Source: Cystobasidium ongulense (lineage: Eukaryota > Basidiomycota > Cystobasidiomycetes > Cystobasidiales > Cystobasidiaceae). From it: DNA of 64,000 nt. The notes beneath the pieces were generated by a model. It was given only the letters and a program-made list of their open reading frames with translations. It was not told where the DNA came from and made no database searches. Both the position numbers and the translations under genes were made by a program. Of this stretch, positions 40,377-50,013 are shown piece after piece. The stretch's first letter is position 1; each line of letters begins with the position of its first letter. The DNA lies in contig BQUP01000005.1 of the NCBI GenBank assembly GCA_022835595.1, forward strand, positions 1,421,501 through 1,485,500. Direction: 5' to 3'.

Positions 40377-41085
40377 ATGCGCATCTCGCTAGCCTGCTTT
40401 GCGCGAGCTCTTACAGTAGCCGAATCCAACGCTGCAAGGGAATGGATACAGCAATTCAGAATTCGAGGAGGACTGACACCACCAAAGCATGCTGAAGACT
40501 ACGAGCTATCGTATTCAAGATCATCTGGTCCAGGTGGTCAAAATGTGAACAAGGTCAATACGAAAGCTACTATTCGGCTGGACCTGGACAGGGCTAAACG
40601 CTGGTTGCCTGAGCATGCTGTCGAAGCATTACGCGAGTCTGTAAATGCTGCTTCTGTTGAGATTTCGAATTATCTATGCGAACTCATATGCTGTTCAATT
40701 ACTCATAGTCTCTGTACGCCAAGAACAGCAATTCAGTCGTATTGTCTTCCATGAGACACAGAACTCAGTCGGAGAATACCCAAGACTGCCTGCAGAAGTG
40801 AGTGCCCATCTCGTGCCCTGCATACGTTCAATATTCAACTTCGTCATTACAATAGACTGGAAGATGCAGTTATTTCGGCAGCCGAGTCAGGTATGTCATC
40901 CAAGTTTGCTGCATGGAACGCCATCAATACTGAAGTATACGCCACTAGGACTACAAGGCGAGACCACGCATGACAAGCGTGAGCATGTCAAAAGCTTGAT
41001 TCGTGCCGATAAGCAGAGGACCAAGCAACAAAAGCAGAAACATTCTCAAGTCAAAGCTGGACGGTCAAAGTCGAGTTACGAGTAA
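40377..41085 (+). CDS. pth4: mitochondrial RF1-domain peptidyl-tRNA hydrolase (Pth4/ICT1-like), 174 aa
   Basis: Four exons: 40377-40640, 40709-40797, 40856-40890 and 40949-41085. The catalytic GGQ lies in [20 protein letters not shown], the invariant loop that releases the peptide from tRNA on the ribosome. The N-terminus is short and basic with a mitochondrial character. The spliced middle ([27 protein letters not shown]) matches the family helix that follows the RF1 fold. The tail is Lys/Gln/Arg-rich ([20 protein letters not shown]), which in ICT1-type factors inserts into the empty mRNA channel of stalled mitoribosomes. There is no codon-recognition domain, so it is a rescue factor and not a classical release factor. 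Confidence 0.9.
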
Positions 41086-41331
41086 TGCGTGCTGCTTGGG
41101 CAGAACAGAGGCCTCCGACAGATACCGGCTTTCGTCAAGGCCTATTTTCAAGTCATCCGAAGAACTTCGATTATTGAAACACTGAATTAGAGCATTGCCT
41201 GGAGGCATAGAACGAGACCTATGAAAGTAACCGCCACCGACACTCCAACTGCGGCCCCGCACGGACGTTGATTGCGTGTTTGTCACATACCAACTCCAGC
41301 ATCGAATCAACACTTGGTAGCGACTTTCACC

Positions 41332-43050
41332 ATGAATGCATCAGCGCTCGATGTGCTGGTGTACTGCTCGGTCGCAGTCATCGCTGCTGTCAATGGTACC
41401 TCGGGCTCGCTGCCCTTGACTGTGGCTCTACTGGGCTTAATTGTCTTACAAACGGCATGCGACATCCGAAAACGTTTTTTCGTTACTGGACTCACATTAT
41501 CTTTTGGTCTGGCTATATCCCTTGCCGTAACGATACCTGGTGTCGTAGCTGGGTCTGTCCTGGATCGCGCTCAGCTGGTTATACCAGCAGCAATTCTTAT
41601 CGCGCTGTTCATATACGGAATAAGTTTTGTAGCCATCAAGATCAGCGAACGAGCAAGCGGGAGTGGAATAGAGCAGACTGCTAGTGTTCTCACCTTTCCT
41701 TTTCTCTGGACGACATCATGGGCCATATTCTGCAAAATTCACAGCCTCGGCCGACTCATCACCTGGACACCACTCCGAGAGCTTGGACCCTTCTACACAA
41801 TGGCATCGGCTTTTGGTATGCCAGGTCTCGATTTTCTGGTAGCCCTGATGGCTGTCGCTGTAATTGAGCTACTGGGTGGCTTGCAATTTCATAACCGTGA
41901 AACACTCCCTCTTATCGAATATGACGATCCGAATGAACGAAGCCATCTTATACCTCCATCTGAAAGGTGTCATGAAGACAATACATCACGTTCTAGAAAC
42001 AGCCGCAACGAACGTCGATGTATGCTTCTATCAGCTTTCTTTTTCGCCTGGTGGGGCATCGCCGGGGTTGTCACGTCAAATGCCAGCAGCAAGCCAAGTG
42101 ATTCCGAAGCCACCAAGATTGCGTGTATTCTTCCTCACTCCTCTAGTCAGCGAGGCCGCTTAGCTCTTTCAGACTACATGCTCGAGAGCGAAATCGTTTC
42201 AGGCAGGGGAGCAAAGATTCTACAGTGGCCTGAAGCTGCTGTACATCTGACTACTATTCCAGACAAGATCGAGTTTGCTGCATCTCTGAATTCCCTCTCG
42301 TCACGAAGAAGAGCATTCGTAGGCACTTCGTACACTTTTCAAGATGATGATGATGCAGAGAGGTCTTCCATTTTCTCAACCATGTTCGGGCCACAACAAG
42401 AAGTTGTCTATACGTACGCAAAGCAAGCTCTAGTTCCCGTCGCCGAAACATATCGATTCGTGCCCGGACGCAGCCCATTGCCACGGAAGACAATCTTTGT
42501 GCCCGAGGCGCGACAGAAGGGCAGAGCAACACCGCAGGGTCATAACATCACCGTTTCTACAGCTATATGTCATGATACCTCGTTCGACCACATTGTCCGT
42601 CAGGCCTATCCTTCATCTCTCGTTCTCGTTCCTTCTTCCGTCTACTCGGAGCGTGTAGCATGGACAAGAATCAATCAGCTAAGAGCCAGCGCTCGTGCCT
42701 TATCAACTTCATTCCTCATCTGCGATGGCAATAAGGAAGGGATTTCCGCATTCATAGATCAAATGGGCAGTCTCCGATACTGGCAGAAAGGAGCAGGCTC
42801 CTTCGAGATTGAAGCTCCTCTTGTTGAGCGAGGAAGGACTGCATATGGTGCATATGGTGACTTTGGTTCCATCGGCATCCTCCTCGCTTGCTTATTAGCT
42901 TGTGCAGGAGTGGAGCTGTTAATGAGGTTGGGAATGAGTCGCATCCATAACCTATATCAGCAAGCGAGAGAAGCATTCAGGCATCGCTTCCAAGGCCACT
43001 ACTCTGCAGGAACACCTCCTCTCCGCGGTGACGAAGATGACCTTTTGTAG
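41332..43050 (+). CDS. membrane nitrilase-superfamily protein resembling apolipoprotein N-acyltransferase (Lnt), 572 aa
   Basis: Single exon. The N-terminal ~190 residues contain six or seven hydrophobic segments (LTFSFGL-type helices, LVIPAAILIALFIYGISFV, LVALMAVAVIELLGGL). A second anchor (SAFFFAWWGIAGVV) precedes a carbon-nitrogen hydrolase domain. The catalytic triad is visible: Glu301 in LQWPEAAVHL, Lys364 in YAKQALVPVAE and Cys413 in STAICHDTSFD, with spacing like bacterial Lnt. PSSVYSERVAWTRINQLRASA also fits. A last helix lies near 525-545 (GSIGILLACLLACAGVELL). Bacterial Lnt acylates the N-terminus of lipoproteins; fungal relatives are known but their substrates are not established. 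The ATG at 41332 has ACCATG context. Confidence 0.86.
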   Translation: MNASALDVLVYCSVAVIAAVNGTSGSLPLTVALLGLIVLQTACDIRKRFFVTGLTLSFGLAISLAVTIPGVVAGSVLDRAQLVIPAAILIALFIYGISFVAIKISERASGSGIEQTASVLTFPFLWTTSWAIFCKIHSLGRLITWTPLRELGPFYTMASAFGMPGLDFLVALMAVAVIELLGGLQFHNRETLPLIEYDDPNERSHLIPPSERCHEDNTSRSRNSRNERRCMLLSAFFFAWWGIAGVVTSNASSKPSDSEATKIACILPHSSSQRGRLALSDYMLESEIVSGRGAKILQWPEAAVHLTTIPDKIEFAASLNSLSSRRRAFVGTSYTFQDDDDAERSSIFSTMFGPQQEVVYTYAKQALVPVAETYRFVPGRSPLPRKTIFVPEARQKGRATPQGHNITVSTAICHDTSFDHIVRQAYPSSLVLVPSSVYSERVAWTRINQLRASARALSTSFLICDGNKEGISAFIDQMGSLRYWQKGAGSFEIEAPLVERGRTAYGAYGDFGSIGILLACLLACAGVELLMRLGMSRIHNLYQQAREAFRHRFQGHYSAGTPPLRGDEDDLL

Positions 43051-43116
43051 GAAATGCTGTAGCTCGCCAAAAGCGGACGCGTTCGGCTATGCCGCAGTCT
43101 ATTGTATGACACAATT

Positions 43117-44976
43117 CTATCTGCAACATAAACTGCTATCTCCGTTCTGACCATCCCAGTCTTGTTGTACAGGACCTGGACGTACTTTCGACGCATCCTG
43201 CATTAAGTATGGATGTTGTGAAATCGGAACATATTGCCTGGGCTAAGGAAGGGAACAATCATGCATCAGATTCCTGACCTGTCAAGCTATATGACTTTCG
43301 CCTTGAACTACTCACATCACTTCTGTCCGCGTGCTCCATCTTCAAGCTATCGCGAAAGTTCGGACCGAGGGCAGCTTTATCAAATATAGCATCTTGTACC
43401 TCACGTCGTTCTGCGGCGGCATACGCAGACGGCAATCCAGACTACGAAACGGGTAGGTATGCAAGACATCAGCAAGTGATCTCCTTCAAGTACATTATCA
43501 AGCAACATTATAGCTTACATATCTAGAGCCAATAGCGCTGAGAGCGGCTTGTGCAGGTCTAGCTATACGAGGACTCTCGTCATCGAGACGAAAAGCCGCC
43601 TCAGAGACACTTCGATGTTGAATTGCAGCTTGTATTTGAGATGGAGCCAGTGTAGTATGTCTGTTTGAAAAGGTCGACAGCTGGCGAGAATGCCTGCGCT
43701 CCATATATGGTCGTGGTAGTGCTTGAAACGTTGAAGCTATCCGCGTTGAAGGAGGTTCGTATTCGAGAGGTGGAAAGAGTGTTCGACTTGGTGAATTTAC
43801 AGCTGAATTGGGATGACTCTTGCTAATGGCCAAAGGATCTTCTTCGTAACTTGGCCGGGCAGACGAAGTCGGCAATGAAGGTGAATGAGGATGGACATGT
43901 AATTTAGTCGGTATCTTGGGCGACTTGACAGGCTGATAGCCTAAGCGACTAAATGTAGAATCTGCACCGGCGCCAACAGGGTACAAGGCTCTTCTACCCT
44001 GACTCTCGGCCAAGCTGGCGAGTTTCGGTCTGGGCAAGGTCTGCTGTGTGGGAATATCGGTCTTTCTATCTGTATCGAAGCTTAGACATCTGGAGGAAGG
44101 TCGAGAGGCCGAAAATGTAGATACTGGCGTAGGACTGCGTGAAGGTGTACCCTTGAGTTCCGGATCCGTTTGGGGATAATGCAAGTATGCTTTTTGAATT
44201 TGCCTGAAAAGTTCACTCCCTGTCGGTGGTGCTGCTTCTGGCCCCGGAATAGACTCAGAAAGTGCTGTCCTTTGCCGCACTCTTTCTGCAGATGCAGCTA
44301 AAGCATTTGCAGCACTCTGACTGGCTTGCACCATTTCGTTGGCTGTTAAGGTAGTCTCACGTCCGCTGGAACGAGCTGAAGCGGCAGAGGATTCGTCTTC
44401 ACTGCTGTCTGATCCGGATGATGATGAAGAAGAAGACGAAATTGACCGTGCCCGGCGAGAGATTGTACGCGAAGAACTGGAGGTAGAGCTGGAAGAGGAA
44501 TCTGTTGATGGACTGCGACGACGCCGTGGTCGAGGCCGCCGACGGTGCTTGCCTTTATACCGTCTATCATCTTGATCTTCACTGCTCGAGCTCTCCTCGC
44601 TTGAGCTTTCTCTTCTTCTATGCCGACTTCTGCCCCTCTGACTATTCCTACCTGAGGATCGGCGAGAGTGGGTATTGTCTCGTGAAGAGTGTCGGGAATG
44701 ACCATGTCGAGAAGAGCGATGCTTCGAATCTGAAGGACCTGGAGTCGGCATAGGATACCCATACGGCATCGGCATAGGTATCATCATTTGCATAGGCGCC
44801 ATCGTTGGTACGGGGAGTGTTGGAGCGGACATGGATTGCTGATATGAAAGTTGTCGCTGCTGTGCCTGCCTCTCTTGCCGCATCCTTTCATCTGCAATGG
44901 ACGGGGGCATCCATCCTGGTGTTGTAGGAGTGCCAAACCTAGCTTTCTGGTTATATGACAAGAATGCATTGTGCAT
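43117..44976 (-). CDS. unrecognised Ser/Arg-rich protein with a structured C-terminus, 569 aa
   Basis: Three exons: 44976-43519, 43441-43316 and 43242-43117, all joined in phase 0. The N-terminus (MHNAFLSYNQKARFGTPTTPG) is followed by a Met/Pro segment and then a strong RS-type block of about 110 residues (runs of Ser, Arg and His). After it comes TANEMVQASQSAANALAASAERVRQR, a likely helix. The two small last exons give EVQDAIFDKAALGPNFRDSL and YVPISQHPYLMQDASKVRP, which look more ordered than the rest and support the splicing. RS-rich proteins are usually nuclear and linked to splicing, but there is no RNA-binding domain here, so the role is open. Reading through the first donor would end the protein seven codons later. 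Confidence 0.66.
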
Positions 44977-45869
44977 GTTTTACTCTACTCTGCACTTTGG
45001 AGCGCTGCTGGGCGATGAAGTGATGGTAGGAAAACTTGATGCAAGTGAGGTACGGTTAGAGCGAGAGTGCAGGCAGGCTTCCGTAGGGATTTGACAGCTT
45101 GAAAATTCGTAGCTTTGGTAACGCACGTGGCGTGTTGACTCTCAACGCTTTTCAGCCTCACCTTTCACCTTGGCTTCTGGTGACCTGCGAGATAGCCAGT
45201 GGAGCGGGGTCGTCACTTGTCGAACGTGTAGTGCGGTGACCTGTGAGCAGAGGTCGGCAGAGCTTTGGCTCGACTCGTGCGTGTGCAAGCAGTATGGTAG
45301 TCTGTACAAGTTGGGGCATAGTGAAGGGATGGGTTGGAATGGATATGCATACTAGTGTTAGCTGTACAGTATTACTGTGGGTCCACGGTCAGCAGCGTGT
45401 CCAGCAATATAGTCGTTGATGCCGTCGAATCTGCCATAATGTCAGACACCCTCACCGCCTTTTTAGAACAACAGCAGCAGCACAGAGTGGGTAGTACGGC
45501 ATAGGTTTTCAGGTCAGAACGGAGAGCTTTGACGATACATTGTGCAAGTCCGAGGCAAGCCTGGAGTAGAGAAAAGCGTTCCACTCCGCTCAATGAATCT
45601 GATAGTAGCACCAGCTCGATCATCTTTGCTTACTAAGACTAGCTGATACAATTCGTAGCATATATTCAAGCTGGACAGGAGACTAGTAAGATGCTACCTC
45701 GCAGAGTCATCTGATGCATATTTCCCTTGAATGCGCTTGATAGCCATCGACAAGCACGCGCGAAGATAGTAATCATTACAGAGATCCTCTCTAATCCAGC
45801 CTCCGTGATGCGTTTAGGTGTGTTTATTAGGTCGTTGGAATGACCTATTTTGAGCATCTTGGTGCCATA
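44977..45869. other. intergenic; two short minus-strand frames
   Basis: Minus-strand ATG frames at 45372-45623 (83 codons, with a five-Cys run) and 45666-45857 (63 codons) lie just downstream of the Cys-rich tail gene on the same strand. They have no recognisable motif and may simply be its 3' untranslated region. Confidence 0.35.
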
Positions 45870-46366
45870 TCAATAGCAGCAGGAGTCACAGCAGAGACTA
45901 CAGTCCAGACAGCAGGAGTCACAGCAGAGACTGCACGGAAAGTAACAAGATCACGTCAAGACACGAGTTAGCAAAAGCGACCGAGCGCTTTAGATGAGTG
46001 GCATAAGCCAACGTACCAGCACCCGAGTCCAGCTAATCCTCCCACGCAACATCCTCCGCCGTAGCCGTAGTTATAGCCTCCTGGACGATGGATGCCAGGG
46101 TTGATACCGGGATAGATAGGCGGTACTATGGGTGTTGCAGCTGGATATAATGGTTGCGGCGGCATTGTGTAGGACATTGGTGGTGTTCCCATATAACTCA
46201 ATCGTGGTCGAGCGGGCGTTGTCTGCATGCATTCAAATCGCATTAGAAGCAAGTACCTAAGCAAGCTGGCCGAGACGACTCGACTCACACCTATCACTAC
46301 GGGATTTCCGAGCTGATCATGGACAATAGCACCGCTATATTCGTCCCGCAAGAATATGGGCTCCAT
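45870..46366 (-). CDS. small Pro/Gly/Tyr protein with a Cys-rich C-terminal tail (CYSTM-like), 114 aa
   Basis: Three exons: 46366-46289, 46222-46017 and 45930-45870. The protein starts MEPIFLRDEYSGAIVHDQLG. It continues with a Pro/Tyr-rich middle (TMPPQPLYPAATPIVPPIYP), a Gly/Tyr block, then GGGCCVGGLAGLGCC and a tail in which 11 of the last 20 residues are Cys. The tail is built from a repeated unit, SLCCDSCC, encoded by a 22-base direct repeat. Pro/Gly/Tyr-rich small proteins with a terminal Cys-rich segment occur in the eukaryotic CYSTM group, which attach to membranes and are linked to stress tolerance. The assignment is by architecture only. The third exon is supported by a good acceptor (TTTCCGTGCAG). 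The first intron is 66 bases and stop-free. Confidence 0.7.
45878..45932. repeat. 22-base direct repeat, 33-base period
   Basis: Two identical 22-base copies (45878-45899 and 45911-45932) lie in the last exon of the Cys-rich tail gene and its acceptor. The copies encode the same Cys-rich peptide unit. Confidence 0.85.
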
Positions 46367-47345
46367 ACCACAGTAAACCTTTTGAAGCTATGGATGCTAT
46401 GGTATGTGAGTGCAAAGAACGAGAAAACGAAGCTTGACTTGTCCAGGAAGTCAGTAGGTAGGCTGTCGAGCTGTGCACCATAGAGTCAGTGTGTCAGAGA
46501 GTCGTCGAACGATTCTTGTCTTGGTGTAGTACGGGCACGACGAGTCCGCATTGTCTTTTCTTCTATCAAGGGAACGTCCAGACGCTTGGACGTAGACCGG
46601 GCATTTGGGTGAGAGAGAACAAAGCCATGAACGGGTTGTGGGTGTGAAATGCGAGCAGCAGTCCATGTTTGAGTTGCTTCATGCAATCTAGATTAATACA
46701 ATCAATACAACGATGGAAGAAAGAAGAGCTTTCGATTTCCTTCCTGCTCGTCGCCGCCACTTTGACCACAAACTGCAGCCACCATGGACAAGGCTCAGCA
46801 TCGAACACGGGAACACCAGCTTCCAGAGTGTTGGAGGGCGTGTAGCTGCAATTGCCATACCATCGCACACCCGACCTTCCTGACGTGCTGACGGGCAGTT
46901 CCGACCTTATCGCCCTGGGTGCCGCGCAAGCTGCGAGCGAGAGCGCACTCGACTTTGAGCGACACACGACTCTGCTCTGCACCATCCAGCCTCGTCGACA
47001 GCATTCTCAGCCCGTACATCGCACTCCAGCACCTTACAGCACCACACCACCACCCACTGTGAGTCCACGCTCCATCTTGCTCGCCTCGCCTCGCCTGGTC
47101 GTGGTGGCGGGGGGTGACCGCACATACGGCCAGCTGAGCGAGCAGGGCGATTTGCAGCAAAGACGAGGTGTTCTCTTCCTTGCTCACCTACTGACTGCTT
47201 GTACTCTCTTCTCCTTCCTTCCCATCACACCCACCGGTCCATCCGCACCCTTCACCTATCCCATTCCAGGCAATAGATTGATAGACACGTACGCAGAGTC
47301 ACTCCAGTCGGACACCACTTCACAGCTACTCTCCATCCACCAACC
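46367..47345. promoter_or_regulatory. divergent upstream region (Cys-rich tail gene and UBL-AN1 gene)
   Basis: This gap of nearly 1 kb lies between two divergent genes and is C/T-rich on the + strand toward the UBL-AN1 start. A long + strand frame covers 46852 onward but is not ATG-initiated and is not needed. Confidence 0.4.
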
Positions 47346-48144
47346 ATGCAGCTCTTCATCAGAGACCCATCTGGCCAAACCACCGCATTCAGTAAGTAGC
47401 ATGCCTTGCAATCACCTCTCAACACGCCACCTCATCCTGACTCATCGGCACATTGTCTTCTCGCATCCTCTCACAGCTGCATCCTCCCCTCTAGAGCTTC
47501 AATCTCAAGTACTCGACACCCTCAATGTATCCTCTCACGAAGCACGTCTCTCCCATCGGTCACGCGCAATCAATGCATCATCGTCATCATTCGAAGATCT
47601 GGCCATTCAGCCCTATTCCACAATTGATCTCTCGTTCAGATTGAGAGGTGGAGGTCCAAAGAAGAGATGCGCTCATGTTTCCGTAAAGACTGGCTCGGCG
47701 TCGAATACGCCTTCTACCAGTGGCGTAGCGACTCCCTCGTCTTCCGCAGCGCCAGCTTCTGAAGAGAAGAAGGAGGACGATAAGGATACTGCTATCGTTC
47801 AAGACCAGGAAGCAAAGGTTGAGACTGCTGTTATACCATCTGCTACGGAACCAGTCCTCGAGCGGTGTAGCAACGCAGCTTTGGTGAGTTCACGTCCTTC
47901 TCTTCTGTTCTCACACCTTCCATCGAATCATACTGATCTTGCCACGCCCTCTCCATTTGTTCTCTTTCTACAGCGCATGGTCGGAGAATGCACCAAATGC
48001 AACAAGAACTTCTGCGGTCAACATCGTCTACCTGAAGATCATGCATGCCCTGCATTGCAAACCTTCCGCAAAGCTGCTTTTGAGGAGAATATGAAGAGAT
48101 TGAATAAGGAAGCAACGTTTACCAATAAGATTTCAGCTTTCTGA
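47346..48144 (+). CDS. ubiquitin-like plus AN1 zinc-finger protein (ZFAND4/ANUBL1 type), 207 aa
   Basis: Three exons: 47346-47391, 47477-47883 and 47974-48144. The first residues MQLFIRDPSGQTTAF, and later SFRLRGGGPKK at about 68-78, are the start and the di-Gly-like end of a ubiquitin-like domain. The AN1 finger has GECTKCNKNFCGQHRLPEDHAC (residues 155-176), preceded by Cys146 in ERCSNAAL. The expected first cysteine is Cys80 in KKRCAHV, so 65 acidic/Ser-rich residues separate the first two metal ligands, where the family normally has two to four. The protein probably works in proteasome-linked or stress-related protein quality control, as other AN1 proteins do. The Lys/Glu-rich tail ends KISAF. 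Confidence 0.88.
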
Positions 48145-48683
48145 GCAGTTCAAGTTCGGACATTCTGGCTATTTGGCTGTGGACACTTTTCGCTACTACT
48201 ATACACGAAGATTCTTTCAATCTGTCAACATCTAATACTTCAAACACACAATACCTTCAGATACCCGCGTCGAAAGGGACTTCAGTGATGTGACAAGTGC
48301 ATTGCCAATACAACATACACTTTCCATCATGAAGACTCTTCGACTGTGCCTTTTAATCCAATACAGCCTCTGCAATACCTTTGTATATTCGCTTTTTACC
48401 AGACTCGCTCATTCAATTCTCTTTGCCAAGAGAGGCTGATTGTAGTGCATCCCGACCTGGACTGCTTCATGTTCAAGTACTTAAAACGCTGTGTTCGTAT
48501 ACCAGTGCTATACAATAAATGCCGTAATGTAGCTTTCCCTGCCTGACTTGCGCGCTCGGCGCTCATAGCAACTGGAACTCACTATTGGCATAATACCGGT
48601 ACCGCCGACAGCTACACACGACTAGCTAGAGCACTGATAAACAACAATACTGCTGGACTAAGACGTACTCCTCCTCTCCCCTA
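48145..48683. other. 3' region between convergent genes
   Basis: The UBL-AN1 gene (+) and the CENP-B-type gene (-) converge here. No gene is supported. Confidence 0.4.
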
Positions 48684-49630
48684 TTACTCGTACATGTACA
48701 GAAGCCAATCAGGAATACCGAACTCCTTTGCACCTGCCTTTGTAAGTCTGCATTCCGGATGCCTCATGTATTCGCCTTCTCCTGGTTCAAGATTAACAAA
48801 ACGCATGTAACGGCCATTGTGTTCATTGTCGAGCGCATCTTCTTCGTCTTCGGTTTCGTAATCGCCTTCACTTTCATCGCTGTTTTCCTTTTCGAATACA
48901 TAGTACGCGCTACCGGTAGAGTCGAGCTCGTCGAGCGCGCCGAGCTCCTCGCCAGTGAAGGCGATGCATGTCTGTACACAAATTGTCTATCAGTGGGTTT
49001 CCTTGCATTCTCGCTATACATCGACATAAGCCCACTTACATCGTCGTCGGACGAGCATACTTTACGTTTTCTCGGTATGACCAGAGGTTCGCAATCAGGA
49101 GATGCTTTGCGTTTCCTCGATATGACCAGAGGTTCGCAATCAGGACATTTGTGCTTTTCCCCTCTTAGAGCTAAAGCATTGCTATTTCTCCATCTTTGTA
49201 ACCAGTTTATATTTGGTAATCCATCAATATAAGGTAATATAATATTACGTTTAGCTAGACAATCAGCTGCATATTGACGTATTTCGAATCCTTCTATAGG
49301 TGGATTCCGGAAATTAGCAGTCAGGTAACTATCTAGTACCAGTCTTACTAATTCTTCATTCTCATCATGGTTTAGAGTGGATCTAGGATCACCTCCTCTA
49401 ACTTCCGCTTTCTTGCAAATATCATCCCATGCTTTGCTCACTGCTTTGGGTTGTATTCCATAATCTGCAGCTATCTTGTTTACTTCTTCTGTAGTCCTCT
49501 TTCCCAATGCTAGGTTCTCGACGTTCTTCAGCGCTTCTTGTAGGATATCTGCTTCTTTACCACCCTCTTTCAAGAAGGCTTCTCGAGCAAGTGCTGGCGG
49601 TGGGGTGGCTTTGCGCTTAGCACGGGGCAT
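48684..49630 (-). CDS. CENP-B/pogo-type helix-turn-helix DNA-binding protein without a DDE domain, 292 aa
   Basis: Two exons: 49630-49040 and 48971-48684 (GTAAGT donor, TTTGTGTACAG acceptor). The N-terminus is basic (MPRAKRKATPPP). A psq-like helix-turn-helix (TTEEVNKIAADYGIQPKAVS) is followed by a CENP-B-type one (NPPIEGFEIRQYAADCLAKR ... LPNINWLQRWRNSNALALRG). This pair is the DNA-binding half of pogo/Tc5-type transposases and CENP-B. Next are two copies of a 15-residue basic unit (SPDCEPLVIxRKRK) and an acidic C-terminal half (YETEDEEDALDNEHNG). No DDE nuclease domain follows. It may be a host gene built from a transposase DNA-binding domain. Confidence 0.68.
49065..49145. repeat. 36-base imperfect direct repeat, 45-base period
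   Basis: Copies at 49065-49100 and 49110-49145 differ at two or three bases. They encode the duplicated basic unit of the CENP-B-type protein. Confidence 0.85.
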
Positions 49631-50013
49631 GTTGTGAGAAGATGAAGATAAATTGGTGTGTACTGTACTTGGTATGCAGAAGAGCAGGGCTCTCCGACTT
49701 CGACTTATCTTCTGTTGTTGTCTATAACTGTGATCGATGTCGCGCCGCGTAAAGTGGCATCACGTGACTCTATAAAACAATCCCTCAGGGCCCGTTACAT
49801 CAGCAGCAAGACATGCATGTACAGTACGGCTTCACGAGTCAATGCAGATCATGTCATCAGTTTCTTGAGTAAGACTGAACGATATTTGCACCTCTGCAAA
49901 ATTGACTCGACAATATGGAAAGCATAATTTGCCAGGCTTAGAAAGAGTGGAACATGAAACTAAGACTGGTGATAACATGTAACTTATATAACAGTAATAA
50001 CAAGCAAGTACTA
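49631..50013. other. intergenic
   Basis: Upstream region of the CENP-B-type gene and 3' region of the next minus-strand gene. Nothing else is supported. Confidence 0.4.

Noticed and set aside
46852-47476. Long + strand frame upstream of the UBL-AN1 gene in its second-exon frame
   Set aside because: It has no ATG start of good context. The short first exon at 47346 gives the conserved ubiquitin-like N-terminus MQLFIRDPSG and a clean GTAAGT donor.
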